Positions 51,655-62,195 are shown, numbered from the stretch's first letter. The stretch: 64,000 bases of DNA from Mesostigma viride (GCA_009746045.1 RPFO01001885.1:1-64000); one strand, 5' to 3'. Translations and numbers: made by a program. The notes: generated by a model not told the origin, from the sequence alone.

Positions 51655-52470
51655 TCACCTGCGTTCACGGTGCCAGCCTAGCTCCTGTGGAAAGAAGCGA
51701 GCGCGGCCAAATGCCTCGACTGGGTGTGGGCAGCCGCACACGAACTGCGTCACCTCCGCCAGGGCATGATAGTCCTCATACTGCCCATCAGCCCACATCG
51801 CCTTGATGAGCAGGTGACCTCCCCTTTCCTGAACCTTAGTGACCCAGCCATGGAAGCGCTCCCTCTTCCTCGCTATCCCCGGAAACAGGGCACACAGGCG
51901 CATCCCGATAAGCGCACGTGCTCCATGCTCGGCAAAGTAGGCATTGCAGTCATCCTTTGCTGCTGCCCTGGCGGCGGTGGCAGTCTTGTAATGCTCAAAG
52001 TCAATCTGCGGGTGCTCTTTCAACGCCGCCACCGTGGCAGCTGACAGTTTGCCGGTACTGATCAGCTCAGGCTGGTGCACCTCTGCCGTACCGCCCACTG
52101 TCCAGTGCTGCAGGTGTACATCAGAAATGGGGACCGTCATCCCTGCGCTGCCGCCACCTAATGTCACTCTAGAAAACTGGCCCGTCCACGACGGTGCGTA
52201 GTAAGGAGAGGCGACAATGCTGTCACGCTCCGTGCGATCGCCTTCCAGATCAAGGACCTTCACCAGCATGTGTGGTGCCCACGGCATTCCCTGCCCGCAG
52301 GTGACGGCTGGCCGCTTAACAACGAGTAGGTCGCTGCGTCGTATGAGGCTTCCATTCACCTTGAAGGTGTGCCTGCCGGAAATCAGTGTGCGCAAAGCGG
52401 GCGTTGCCGTTGATGTGCTCCCTCGCGCAGCGGGCGCACATGCGCGGTTGATCTGCGCTTGAATCTCGCG
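51655..52470 (-). CDS. Uncharacterised protein ORF
   Basis: The frame from 52395 (and open upstream to about 52455 after a CAG acceptor-like site) encodes about 246-265 residues. It has RTLISGRHTFKVNGSLIR, SDLLVVKRPAVTC, HMLVKVLDLEGD, then a helical, alanine-rich region, and ends with LIGMRLCALFPGIARKRERF, HGWVTKVQERGG and KAMWADGQYEDYHALAEV. The first 70 residues vaguely recall a BAH or other chromatin-reader fold (a DxLxVK strand, then an MLVKVLDLE strand). I cannot name a family. A GT donor-like CAG/GTGATG near 51658 means that the 3' end may be spliced. It directly follows another ORF (stop at 52498) and shares an LFP-x-I-x8-GW segment with it, so the two may be parts of one gene or tandem relatives. 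Confidence 0.5.
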   Translation of the reverse strand, partial: REIQAQINRACAPAARGSTSTATPALRTLISGRHTFKVNGSLIRRSDLLVVKRPAVTCGQGMPWAPHMLVKVLDLEGDRTERDSIVASPYYAPSWTGQFSRVTLGGGSAGMTVPISDVHLQHWTVGGTAEVHQPELISTGKLSAATVAALKEHPQIDFEHYKTATAARAAAKDDCNAYFAEHGARALIGMRLCALFPGIARKRERFHGWVTKVQERGGHLLIKAMWADGQYEDYHALAEVTQFVCGCPHPVEAFGRARFFPQELGWHRERR

Positions 52471-52497
52471 GGCAGGGCAAGCGACGTGTGAGATTAC

Positions 52498-53569
52498 TTA
52501 TTTTATGGGCAGCCTCAGTGCTCGTGTTGCCCGCGCAACCGACTGGTCGCCTGCAGATCGCAGCGGTAAGGGTACCGCCTTGTTCGCTTGCAGTTCACGC
52601 TTCTCTTTGAGCTTTTGCTCCATGATGTCGAACAGATTCTCGTTGTTGGCACGCACATCCTCCACGGACTTTGGCACCTGCTCAATCCATCCGTCCAGCA
52701 ACTGCTGCTTCTCAGCGGCGACGATGTCAGGAAAAAGGCTGTGAAGGCTAGCGCAGGTACATCTCCTGGCACCGCCCTCGTCCCATTCAAAAAGCGGCAC
52801 TAGACCAGGACTTCCTTTGGGGGCCTTGCCACGCTCTATGAGGAGGCACCCATAGACAGGATCTCCCTGCGGGGTGTACCCAATGGGCGTGACCCCGTCA
52901 CAAGCCTCGCCATTAGGCCCTGTGGGCTGCCACTTGTTCACCGGTGCATTTACCAACGTCTCCGATGCGGCTAGGCGCCAGCGGACATACACGGTCATAT
53001 CCGGGCCCCAAAACACTTCGAGATCGAACACCTTCGAAGAGCGGTGCCTCTCCCTCTCGGCTTCGGTTGCTGGCTCATCATCCAAGTCGGCGGTGGCGCC
53101 CGCGCCCGCACCCGCGCCGGCGCCTGCGCCCCCACCCCCGCCCGCGCCCGCGCGCGCGCCTTGGGTGGCGCCCGCGCCCGCACCCGCGCCGGCGCCTGCG
53201 CCCCCGCCCCCGCCCCGCCCGGGCCCGCGCCCGCGCCCGCGTCTTGGGTGGCGCCCGCGCCCGCACCCGCGCCTTCTCCCCCGCCCCCACCCCGCCCGCG
53301 CCCGCGCGCGCGCCTTGGGTGGCGCCCGCGCCCGCACCCGCGCCGGCGCCTGCGCCCCCGCCCCCGCCCCCGCCCGGGCCCGCGCCCGCGCCCGCGTCTT
53401 GGGTGGCGCCCGCGCCCGCACCCGCGCCTTCTCCCCCGCCCCCGCCCCCGCCCGCGCCCCCGCCCGCGCCATGGGTGTGGCCCGCGGCTGGCTTCTTCGG
53501 AAATGCGTCCATCGATTTCACCCACCGGCCGTCAGCGGTGGATGCACCCTTTCGGCCACGTTGTGACAT
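52498..53569 (-). CDS. Uncharacterised protein with a Gly/Ala/Arg-rich minisatellite-encoded region
   Basis: A plausible start is the ATG at 53569 (MSQRGRKGASTADGRWVKSM), running into the GC minisatellite at 53098-53475. After the repeat, a different frame (open from 53472) gives a coding-like 195-residue tail: ATADLDDEPATEAERERHR, FDLEVFWGPDMTVYVRWRLA, a PIGYTPQGDPVYGCLLIERG segment, SLHSLFPDIVAAEKQQLLDG and a lysine/glutamate-rich helix, ending LRLPIK at 52498. Because the N-terminal part and the tail are in different frames, repeat-length change has shifted the frame or an intron removes the array. No known domain recognised. Confidence 0.45.
53098..53475. repeat. GC-rich higher-order minisatellite
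   Basis: GCCCGCGCCC-type words are arranged in a higher-order pattern marked by CTTGGGTGGCGCCCGCGCCC at about 53160, 53243, 53314 and 53398 (spacings 83, 71 and 84). GC content is close to 90 percent. It lies within or beside an ORF and reads as GAGAGA, ARARAR or RGRGRG depending on frame. Confidence 0.93.
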
Positions 53570-53844
53570 CAAGCGCGGCGTCCCCAATAGAACAGTCATG
53601 CAATATGAATAATCATTAGTATCAACGATGCATTCATGCAGGCGTGAACTGTGAAATACAACAAGCATGCAACAACGACTCCAGCACACTTAGTAAATAC
53701 TGCTCATAATATCTGTGGCACATGCAACATGGTTAAAACACACATGGATGACCTGTATGGCTGCACATGAACTGTCCATCTAGAGAAGACTAGAAATTCA
53801 GCATGATATCAAGAGCCATCCACACAAATATATGTCTTACCGCA

Positions 53845-54504
53845 GCTTAGGGCTTCTTCGGGTTGAGTTGGCGAATCGAGCTTGTTGAGCCCTGCTCGAA
53901 GTAATGCTCAAATGCGATGCCCAGGCCCGCCAGCACATCATCAAATGTGATTAGTTTCACAGGTGGTCCGAAGAGTTCCAAACGTGGTTGCTAATTTTCA
54001 GGCAGTGCCTGAAGGCCGCCTCGAAAGTGAAACGCGAAAGTGAAAAGGGGTCACAAACCCTATGTTCATATCCTTGACTCCCCCGTCGAGAACGAACCGA
54101 CAACCAGCGCAATGAACGAACTTGTGACGAGTAGATGACGACATCGTGGTTATGGCGTCGTACCCCCCCTGGTGCAGCTGCTGCTTTATCGCCGCCTTCC
54201 TGTCCTCTTGCTTCCGCCCGGGCGAAAACCAGGCGCTTCGCAATGCCTGGAGATGTGATATTCTAATGGGCTTCATGCACTCGTGGCCGCACTTACAGTC
54301 GAACGTCTCGTCGGTCACTAGGCTGCCGGCATGGGTGCTGCCGCTTAGCACTATGGCTGCGAACTTGCGCTTCCCATGGTGTCCCATCACCATGATAGCG
54401 AAAGCCAGGAAGCAGATAGCCACGATTATGTCCCAGCAAAGCCATAGCACACCTTCCGTTTCGACCGCCATGTCGGCCACTAGTCCGGATAGCTCAATGT
54501 GCAC
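53845..54504 (-). CDS. Uncharacterised gene fragment, two exon-like segments
   Basis: The segment 54504 to about 54040 starts with MHIELSGLVADMAVETEG, a hydrophobic stretch LWLCWDIIVAICFLAFAIMV that could be a membrane helix, then FDCKCGHECMKPIRISHLQA, a charged helix AWFSPGRKQEDRKAAIKQQL and HKFVHCAGCRFVLDGG with four more cysteines. Behind an acceptor at 53991-53992, 53990-53845 reads QPRLELFGPPVKLITFDDVL, AGLGIAFEHYFEQGSTSSIR and QLNPKKP, then TAA. Cys-rich CxCxxxC plus a helical 'R..W......R...I...L' block occurs near the N-terminus of some DDE transposases. That link is weak and I do not name a function. The first 25 codons also exist inverted at 54972-55045. Confidence 0.42.
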
Positions 54505-55045
54505 CTGACCTTGACACTAATCGCACAAACAGCCACAATTTTGCAAGCAAGAAGACATGGCTACCTCGGCATTTCATGAAATGTACTTCGTGAAATGCAT
54601 TTCGTGAAATGTACTAAGGAACGTGATTGGCCGGCGTTCGCTCGCCAAATCTCGCAAAATGTACCAAGGCACGTGATTGGTCCCGCAAAATGTACTAAGG
54701 AACGTGATTGGCCGGCGAAGATTCTGTAGGGAATTTTAATTGCAGCAAACAGAATCTTCGCCGGCCAATCACGTTCCTTAGTACATTTTGCGGGACCAAT
54801 CACGTGCCTTAGTACATTTTGCGAGATTTGGCGAGCGAACGCCGGCCAATCACGTTCCTTAGTACATTTCACGAAATGCATTTCACGAAGTACATTTCAT
54901 GAAATGCCGAGGTAGCCATGTCTTCTTGCTTGCAAAATTGTGGCTGTTTGTGCGATTAGTGTCAAGGTCAGGTGCACATTGAGCTATCCGGACTAGTGGC
55001 CGACATGGCGGTCGAAACGGAAGGTGTACTATGGCTTTGCTGGGA
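54431..55045. repeat. 615-bp near-perfect palindrome
   Basis: Arms 54431-54727 and 54749-55045 (297 bp each) with a 21-bp centre; every paired position I checked sums to 109476, with a single mismatch near the outer end. The inner arms contain repeated motifs CGCAAAATGTACTAAGG and AACGTGATTGGCCGGCG. The outer arms contain the start codon and first 25 codons of the neighbouring ORF. No target duplication was identified. Confidence 0.93.
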
Positions 55046-55670
55046 TGATTATCATCGTAGTACATCATATGTATTACAGTACATTTCACGAAGTACATTT
55101 CATGGAGGCAGAGGGAAAGTTCCTGTTCATGGTGAGTCGGGGTTAGCAATCACGGCAATGTCGATACATGTACTTGCAGTATATACAAATGCCATAATGT
55201 CCTTAGATGCAGCATGAATGTCTATTGTTCGGATTTCTTTTATCACGATGCTTAGGATGCCTTCCAACAGAAATCTGCTGCGCTACAGGTCGGGAATACC
55301 TGAACTTGATATGCGTGGTCAGTGGCCATGGCAGCCGGGGTCGGTAAGAATTAACTTCGATAGCCATGAATAATGCGGAAAGTGAACGTTGTCCACCCGC
55401 TGCACAGGGAAAATGGCTGCACAGGAACGGCCTGACGTGATACTGTCGCAAAGCAGTTCTCATAAGCCGACAATTACACATTCGACTTATGATCGATAAT
55501 CGGCGCAGGCCTTCGACATTCAAGCGCGCATCGAAACGTCGTGAGGATTTCGGACATTTAGATGAAGTTGGATTGTTTTCGGCCCTCGTATTTGCCATGA
55601 TCTTGGCCATCCAATCTTTTTGCTTCGTGCACAGTTTGCGTTTGCAGTTAAGCGTAGGTACATGACAAGC
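55046..55670. other. Intergenic sequence
   Basis: No gene recognised. A minus-strand ORF from 55736 to 55203 is driven by the hexanucleotide repeat and basic low-complexity residues. Confidence 0.35.
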
Positions 55671-55745
55671 TTGCGTTTGCGTTTGCGTTTGCGTTTGCGT
55701 TTGCCTTTGCCTTTGCCTTTGCGTATACATTTGCATGTGCGCTTG
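55671..55745. repeat. TTTGCG/TTTGCC hexanucleotide repeat
   Basis: About 8 copies of TTTGCG with TTTGCC variants and a degenerate right flank. Confidence 0.9.
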
Positions 55746-56242
55746 CGTTGCCGTTTGCTTATGCGTCCCAATGTATGTCTGGCTTTGGGCAATTCTATTT
55801 CCTTGTCGTTGGGATATGCGTGGATGCTGGCGGTGGTGTTACTGTCGGCAGGTAGAGTGGCAGTGGCTTCAACTTCTGTTGCTTTTTCATTGCATTTGCA
55901 TTTTCATTGGGTCTCTGTAGTTAACAACTGCTTTAAATATCTTTGTTAATAGCCGGCTTCAGCTGTAATTTCGATTGCATGTTGCTTTTGAATTGCATTC
56001 GCACTGGGCACATGGAGTGGGCATTAGGCATTGGTAGTGCAATTAGACATGCAGTCACACTTGCAATTGCAATGAAGTTGAAATTGAAGCTGCAGCTAAA
56101 ATTTGCTACGTGCCTACTGGTACAGTCGCATGTGCAGTCAACTTTGTGCTTGTTTATTATTATTATTTCTTCTTCTTATAATTTCTTCTTCTTATTATTA
56201 TAATTTCTTCTTGCTTTTCGTAATGTGTGGTGGTTAGAATGG
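55746..56242. other. Intergenic sequence
   Basis: T-rich with TTCTTCTTATTATTATAATT words near 56150-56215. No gene. Confidence 0.35.
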
Positions 56243-56457
56243 TGATGGCAGGGGCAGGAGCAGGGGCAGGGGCAGGGGCAGGGGCAGGGGCAGGGGCAGG
56301 GGCAGGGGCAGGGGCAGGGGCAGGGGCAGGGGCAGGGGCAGGGGCAGGGGCAGGGGCAGGGGCAGGGGCAGGGGCAGGGGCAGGGGCAGGGGCAGGGGCA
56401 GGGGCAGGGGCAGGGGCAGGGGCAGGGGTAGGGGCAGGGGCAGGGGCAGGGGCAATC
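56243..56457. repeat. (GGGGCA)n array, about 35 copies
   Basis: Almost perfect GGGGCA hexanucleotide, with one GGGGTA variant near 56428. The G runs are G-quadruplex prone. It encodes GA, PAPA or PLPL repeats in different frames, which are artefacts. Confidence 0.96.
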
Positions 56458-56721
56458 ATGAGTTGCTTTCGGCCTGGCATGTGCACCAGAACTGGCATAT
56501 GTGCTCGCAATGCAGCTTGCTACTCTTGTTCCTTTTGTTTGCCTTTTCTTTTGTTTGGGAACTGTTTGTGCAGGGGGGTGGGATGAGGCCGCGAGTCTCT
56601 GGGCAGGGGCATTGACGTGGGTAGGTGTGTGTCTGGGCTAAGTCTGCAATTGTCGCTGCTGTGCTGTACTTCTGGCTGTGGCTTACGGTGCATTTGTGGC
56701 TTGGAGTAGGGGTGAGGCTAG

Positions 56722-57226
56722 GGTGGGCGCAGGCGCGGGCGTGGGCGTGGGCGTGGGCGTGAGCGTGCGCATGGGCGCGGGCGTGGGCGTGGGCGTGGGC
56801 GTGGGCGTGGGCGTGGGTGTGGGCGTGGGCGTGGGCGTGGGCGTGGGCGTGGGCGTGGGCGTGGGCGTTGGCATGGGCGTGGGCGTGGGCGTGGGCGTGG
56901 GCGTGGGCGTAGGCGTGCGCGTGGGCGTGGGCGTGGGAGTGGGCGTTGGAGTGGGCGTGGGCGTGGGCGTGAGCGTGGGCGTGGGCGTGGGCGTGGGCGT
57001 GGGCGTGGGCGTGGGCGTGGGCGTGGGCGTGGGCGTGGGCGTGGGCGTGGGCGTGGGCGTGGGCGTGGGCGTGGGCGTGGGCGTGGGCGTGGGCGTGGGC
57101 GTGGGCGTGGGCGTGGGCGTGGGCGTGGGCGTGGGCGTGGGCGTGGGCGTGGGCGTGGGCGTGGGCGTGGGCGTGGGCGTGGGCGTGAGCGTGGGCGTGG
57201 GCGTTGGCGTGGGTAGGTGTGTGTCT
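56722..57226. repeat. (GGGCGT)n array, block 1, about 84 copies
   Basis: Hexanucleotide GGGCGT with variants (GAGCGT, TGCGCAT, GGGAGT, GGCATG) clustered in the left half, and an almost pure right half (56990-57190). This pattern points to recent expansion from the right. It encodes GV or HA-type dipeptide repeats. Confidence 0.96.
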
Positions 57227-57312
57227 CAGCTACGTCTGCTATTGTTGCAGCTGCGCTCTACTTCTGGCTGTGGCTTTGGGTATAATTGTGGCTTGGAGTA
57301 GGGGTGAGGCTA

Positions 57313-57560
57313 GGGTGGGCGTGGGCGTGGGCGTGGGCGTGGGCGTGGGCGTGGGCGTGGGCGTGGGCGTGGGCGTGGGCGTGGGCGTGGGCGTGGGCGT
57401 GGGCGTGGGCGTGGGCGTGGGCGTGGGCGTGGGCGTGGGCGTGGGCGTGGGCGTGGGCGTGGGCGTGGGCGTGGGCGTGGGCGTGGGCGTGGGCGTGGGC
57501 GTGGGCGTGGGCATGGGCGTGGGCGTGGGCGTGGGCGTGGGCGTGGGCGTGGGCGTGGGT
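57313..57560. repeat. (GGGCGT)n array, block 2, about 41 copies
   Basis: Very pure GGGCGT. About 90 bp upstream (57208-57312) match the flank of block 1 (56610-56720), including CTTCTGGCTGTGGCTT and AGTAGGGGTGAGGCTAGGG, so the two blocks arose by a tandem duplication that included unique sequence. Confidence 0.95.
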
Positions 57561-57587
57561 GAGAATGGGCGGGTGCGGGGGCAGGGG

Positions 57588-57690
57588 CATGGGCATGGGC
57601 GGGGGCGGGGGCGGGGGCGGGGGCGAGGGCGGGGGCGGGGGCGGGGGCGGGGGCGGGGGCGGGGGCGGGGGCGGGGGCGGGGGCATGGGC
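57588..57690. repeat. (GGGGGC)n array, about 15 copies
   Basis: Follows block 2 after a short mixed stretch, with GGCATG interruptions at both ends. G runs of five make it G-quadruplex prone. Confidence 0.94.
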
Positions 57691-58673
57691 GTGTGCATGG
57701 GCGTTGGGGGGGTCAGGGGGGCTGGGGTTGGGTTTGGGTGGGTGGGTCATTGGTGCAATGTTTGGAGTTGGGGCTTGTGTGTGTGTGTGTGGGGGGGGGG
57801 GGGCATCGGGATTGCCATGCGCGTGCACGTGGGCGTCCGCGTGATCCTCTGTTCGTGTACATGTTCATGCATGTGCCATGACGGCACAATGCATGTCAGA
57901 TTCGTGACTTTATCGTGTGTTCCCTAGTTGCAAGTATTACTGCCAAAATTCATTGCAGCATTCCATTCCTTGCATAATGCTTGATTTCTTGCATCAGTTC
58001 ATTCTATACTTCGATCATGACCTGAAGTGCTTAAGTATTACCAGACTCTCGCGCAGTGTCAGAATGTCCAATTTTTAGCACACATGCATGTTTGCACACC
58101 AAAGCCCTCATTCCCATGTTGATAAGGCCAAGTAAAACATTTTATTTTTGTGCGGTGATCCACGAAATGCAGCTGTGAATGGCTCTAGGAGGTCACCAAT
58201 GGTGGCCAGACCTGTTATTGAGCATTGGGAGACGTTACAGGGGCATCAATCACAGTTACATTTAGTTCAGATGTAGTTCAATTTAGTACATTATAGTATA
58301 AATGTAGTAGAAAATAGTACAACCTAGTATATTGTAGCATATACTAGTTCAACTACCTCCAGATGAGATCCAGGGGCTATGGGGACACTTTTTATGCAAA
58401 ACTGAACTTGAAACAAGCAAAAAACAAGAAACTTGGAAAAACTCAAAATGTACTTGTGCTGGAGTACATTCTTAACGGCTGGCAGGGTTGTGCCTTTACG
58501 GGGGAAGACCTGCGACACAAAAACCGTGTAGTACGTCCGGACAAAGCAATACGGAGAAATGGCAACGGCAGATGGAGTCGGCGAAGGCCGCTTGTAAGGA
58601 AAGTGATTTTTAATGCACGAATAAATGTATAATGCATGCTACATCGCCATCGCTTGGGCGGTGAAAAGACAAG
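57691..58673. other. Intergenic sequence
   Basis: Holds a GT run leading into about 13 G (57777-57803), TAGTACA/TAGTATA words at 58270-58345, and the inverted partner (about 58440-58490) of the dispersed repeat at about 50155-50190. No gene. Confidence 0.4.
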
Positions 58674-58915
58674 GACCAACCACATGCCCCCGGCCACCTA
58701 CCCTTCGTGCATCCCGCCCTTGACGAGGCACAACCATGTGCCCCCACCTACCCTTTGTGCGTCCCTCTCTTGACAAGAAACAAGCACGTGCACCTATCTA
58801 TGTAACGTTTGTGCATCCCTCCCTTGGCAAGGTACAAGCACACCCACCCACCTACTCCACATGCATCCCCGTCCCTTGACTAGGAACAAGCACGATCACC
58901 CTGCTACCCACTAGC
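58674..58915. repeat. Degenerate tandem repeat of about 60 bp, about 4 copies
   Basis: Four diverged units of the type CCACCTACCCTTCGTGCATC followed by CCCTTGACGAGGCACAA. Identity between units is moderate. Confidence 0.75.
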
Positions 58916-59149
58916 ACGGCAGCAAGCCAGACCTTACAATGGCAAGTGATGTTTATCGGTAGAAACTGTTAGACAACTAGCAAACGAGCCAGCCGGTGAA
59001 GAGCAAGGCACGCATGCAAGGAATTTGTCGTTGCCTATGTCTACGCTTGTGTTTGTCACTGCAGTTGAAATCTGCATTTGCATCAGCAGGCCCGATCGAA
59101 CCCCATGTCGCCACCCGCATTTCCACTTATACTTCACGGCCCCTTATTC

Positions 59150-59540
59150 TTCTCTTGTGCCTGCCTTTGCCCTAACTGTTACCCTAGCATCTGCCCTTGC
59201 CCCTATCCTTTGATCCCCAGTGTTTGCCGTTGCCCTCATCCTTTCCCTAGTGCCTGCCCTTGTCTTCATCTTTTCCCTTGTGCCTGCCCTTGCCCTTGTC
59301 CGTTCCCTCGTGCTTGACTAGTCCTAATCTCTTTCCCTTGCGCCTGCCCTTGCCCTTATCCGCTTCCCTTGTGCCTGCCCCTGCCCTTGCCCTTGTCATT
59401 TCCCTTGAGCCTGCCCTTTTGGCAAGCACAAGTGCCTTTGTCCTTTCCTTGGCCTTGTGCTTGCTCTTCCAGTTTCCCTTTCCTTTGCTCGTGCGGTTGC
59501 CTTTGCTCTTACCCGGGCCGCTTGCCCTTGCCGTTTGCAA
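59150..59540. repeat. CCTGCCCTTGCCCTTGTCC cryptic repeat
   Basis: Many diverged copies of TGCCCTTG, TTCCCTTG and TGCCTGCCC words over about 400 bp. ORFs across it on both strands are low complexity. Confidence 0.8.
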
Positions 59541-60183
59541 GCTGCATTATTGTCTTTGCGAGCTAGCAAGTGCAAACTGGCACTGAGCCAGAAATGCAAG
59601 CAAAGCAGCCAGTGTAAATAAGGATGGACGGGAACAGTAGAAAGCTAGGGGTGGCAACGGTGCTAGAGCTCATGGCAACAAGGTGGTCCAGTTAGGAAAT
59701 GGGAATGAACGACGTGGTATATTGCTTGAGAGCACTGTGAGCAATGAGCAATGAATTGCTTGGTTCATTAGAAAATAGGTTTACCCTTTATCAACGTTCC
59801 TCTCACTGGCTGCGCCGCCAGTGACCGTTGGGCGCAGACCGTTGGCCCGAGGCCGCACGATGACAGGTCGCAGTCTAGTCACTGCATCGTGTGATCACAG
59901 ATCTGACAATGCACGCTGCAGTACGGTCCCTATCTAGGATACTCTAGTACCGTCCAATGACAGGACACTACGTATACTGGGTACTGACATCTGTCACGTA
60001 CCCCAGTACCCAAAGTACCTATCTAGGGAAACGTATGCGACTCGACTAGCATTCCTATCTGCATAGCCCACGTGGTATTTATATTCACATACCAACGTAG
60101 GCTTACAAGGCTTATTCATACGTTGTATTCACAATGCCTTTGAGACTTAGTCTGCAGCAAAGCATGGAGACTAACTCCAGTAT
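59541..60183. other. Intergenic sequence
   Basis: No gene seen. Short inverted words such as GGTACTGACATCTGTCACGTACC near 59980-60000. Confidence 0.35.
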
Positions 60184-60439
60184 TCGGTGTTCTCTGAACG
60201 TAGTTTCTTTATAACAGATGAGAATGAACGCCGCTATGTGAGTGGTACTACGGGACGGTGGGCCTTGGGCTGGACCGGTTCCATGAGTTAGAATTAGTTG
60301 GCCAGTTTTGTATGGCCATTTCTAGTTCGTTAAGTTAAGTAGCAATTAAGTTACTGTTGCTGACGGCTCATGAGGCGAGCCCGGGCTACGCCGCCCTAAA
60401 GTGCCATTTGCACGATGTTCTAGGTCTCTTTTTCTTGTC
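60184..60439. repeat. Direct repeat A1 of the second PAT-like element
   Basis: 256 bp, apparently identical to 61568-61823. Ends CTCTTTTTCTTGTC. Confidence 0.88.
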
Positions 60440-61567
60440 ATCGGATGTATGGGGTATGGGTATGGCGGATTACAAGAAATTTAATGCTGCCCTAATCGCG
60501 TCAGCCTATTTGGCTGGCGGTGGCCGATTAGAGATGGCGCGTGACTGACATAGCTTGAACAGTCACGTGACTGTGAAAAAGAAATTAAAATTACCCTCGT
60601 CGGTTTTCTCCCCGCAGCTGGGTTCTTGGCCGACGAGAGACTATAAAATACTTCGCGTTTGCCTGCGCGTGGCACCTGTACGGAACTCTGAAACCATGAG
60701 TAAGATTTCCGTGCCACGCTGCAGTGCCTACCGCTTTGCTGCGGAATGTCGCAGCAGGGTTGCAGTTCCTGACTGCTGACTGCCGAAGGAAGGGTGGTCG
60801 GGTTACTTCTAGTGGGCACTGTGATGGACGACAAATCTGTCGGCCCTCGCGAAAGTAGAAAAATATTTACCAGCATCCGCTCTTATGGGTGCGTGAGGTC
60901 TCGGGAATGTGGTGGGGACGAATTCCGGAATTATGCAATATTTCGATTCAGACCGAGACTTAAGGGGCCAGTTTAACAGACGGACCTGGGCCGGGCAGGA
61001 CCAAATATTTTGGCCGGCCCAGTTGCGCTTGCGCTTTATCGGCCGCTGGGGTGTGTGATGAGACTGCCTGCTCATCAACTAAAACCTGAAATATGGAAAG
61101 TTACTCCCCCAGGTGACAACGTTGACAGTAATCGAGATATGGTGGCATCGGGTGTCGTCCTACAAGTTGTCGTCACGTTAGGGCGGCACTGGCCTTTGAG
61201 GGAGGTCCGTGATCGTTAAACGAGGCGTCTTCTTCCTTGTCTTTGCGTGCACATTCAACACCCTCTTTTACTGGCCGAGGGTGGAAGGCTGGGGGGGCCC
61301 TGCGAAGGGTTATCGTGCATGAGGCTCGCTACAGCCGCCGGCGATTGTAATGGTCGTGACCGTTGCGGCAGGGCAGCCTCGAGAGCCACTGAGCGAAAGT
61401 GGTTGGCGGAGCTTTGGAGATAAAGCACCAGGAAAGGGGGGTTGGGTAACGAGAACTACAATCAATCATGAAATGGGTGCAGCGTGGCAGGCTCACTCAT
61501 GGGTTCTGTAATTGCCCACTTATTGTTTTAATCAAATGTTGGTGGATTGGTAATAGTGGGAATAGAA

Positions 61568-61823
61568 TCGGTGTTCTCTGAACGTAGTTTCTTTATAACA
61601 GATGAGAATGAACGCCGCTATGTGAGTGGTACTACGGGACGGTGGGCCTTGGGCTGGACCGGTTCCATGAGTTAGAATTAGTTGGCCAGTTTTGTATGGC
61701 CATTTCTAGTTCGTTAAGTTAAGTAGCAATTAAGTTACTGTTGCTGACGGCTCATGAGGCGAGCCCGGGCTACGCCGCCCTAAAGTGCCATTTGCACGAT
61801 GTTCTAGGTCTCTTTTTCTTGTC
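61568..61823. repeat. Direct repeat A2 of the second PAT-like element
   Basis: Second copy of 60184-60439, at a distance of 1,384 bp. Confidence 0.88.
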
Positions 61824-62195
61824 CCTGTGTTATTTATTTCTGAATGCAGGTCTGCACCCCCAACATGATTGTTATTGTTTTTAAGTTGATTAGGGGTACA
61901 AAAGAGACATGGCTGGTTGAGCCAGGTTGGTTACAGCTGGCTGTTCTGGCCAGGTGTTAGATTACACATTAAATAAGGTGTACACAGCTGGCTGGTTTGG
62001 CCAGTTATTGGAGCACACAGTAAGTAAGTGTATACAATTAAGGCTTGTGCCCTCAAGCTTCAAATGGATAGAAATCTGACCTAGTCAGCACTCACACCCC
62101 ACAGCAAATGTGTTGAATTTTATGGCGCCCAGCAGCTATCGCTGTGGTAGGGGGGGGGGGGGGTTGTGTGACTGAGCTGTAGCCAGACATTTTAT
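61824..62195 (-). other. 3' untranslated region and possible LTR of a third copia-type element
   Basis: Lies 3' of the RNase H remnant on the minus strand. TGGCTGGTTTGGCCAG- and CAGCTGGCTGTTCTGGCCAG-like words repeat (61925-62010), and a run of 14 G is at about 62150. The LTR borders cannot be set because the other LTR is outside the window. Confidence 0.4.

Larger units (their letters stand above)
60184..61823. mobile_element. Second PAT/Kangaroo-like non-autonomous element (incomplete)
   Basis: 256-bp direct repeats A1 (60184-60439) and A2 (61568-61823) start TCGGTGTTCTCTGAACGTAG, clearly related to the A repeat at 29330. The sequence before A2 (about 61441-61567) shares CACTTATTGTTTTAAT and the GAA/TCGG junction with B1 of the first element. 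The internal 1.1 kb has no RT or recombinase; it holds a TATAAAA at 60642-60648 and a possible ATG at 60697 with only a 27-codon ORF. The B2 end is not found after A2, where a decayed copia-type element begins. Confidence 0.68.

Noticed and set aside
55203-55736. 177-codon minus-strand ORF
   Set aside because: Starts in the TTTGCG hexanucleotide repeat and continues as basic low-complexity sequence without recognisable domains.
56163-57927. ORFs with GA, GV, HA, PT or RP dipeptide repeats
   Set aside because: Direct translation of G-rich hexanucleotide arrays, open on both strands.
60184-61823. Short LTR retrotransposon (TRIM) instead of a PAT-like element
   Set aside because: No primer-binding site follows A1 and no polypurine tract precedes A2. 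The relative at 29330 has a second repeated pair (B1/B2) and no target duplication, which fits PAT better. A TRIM is not fully excluded for this copy.
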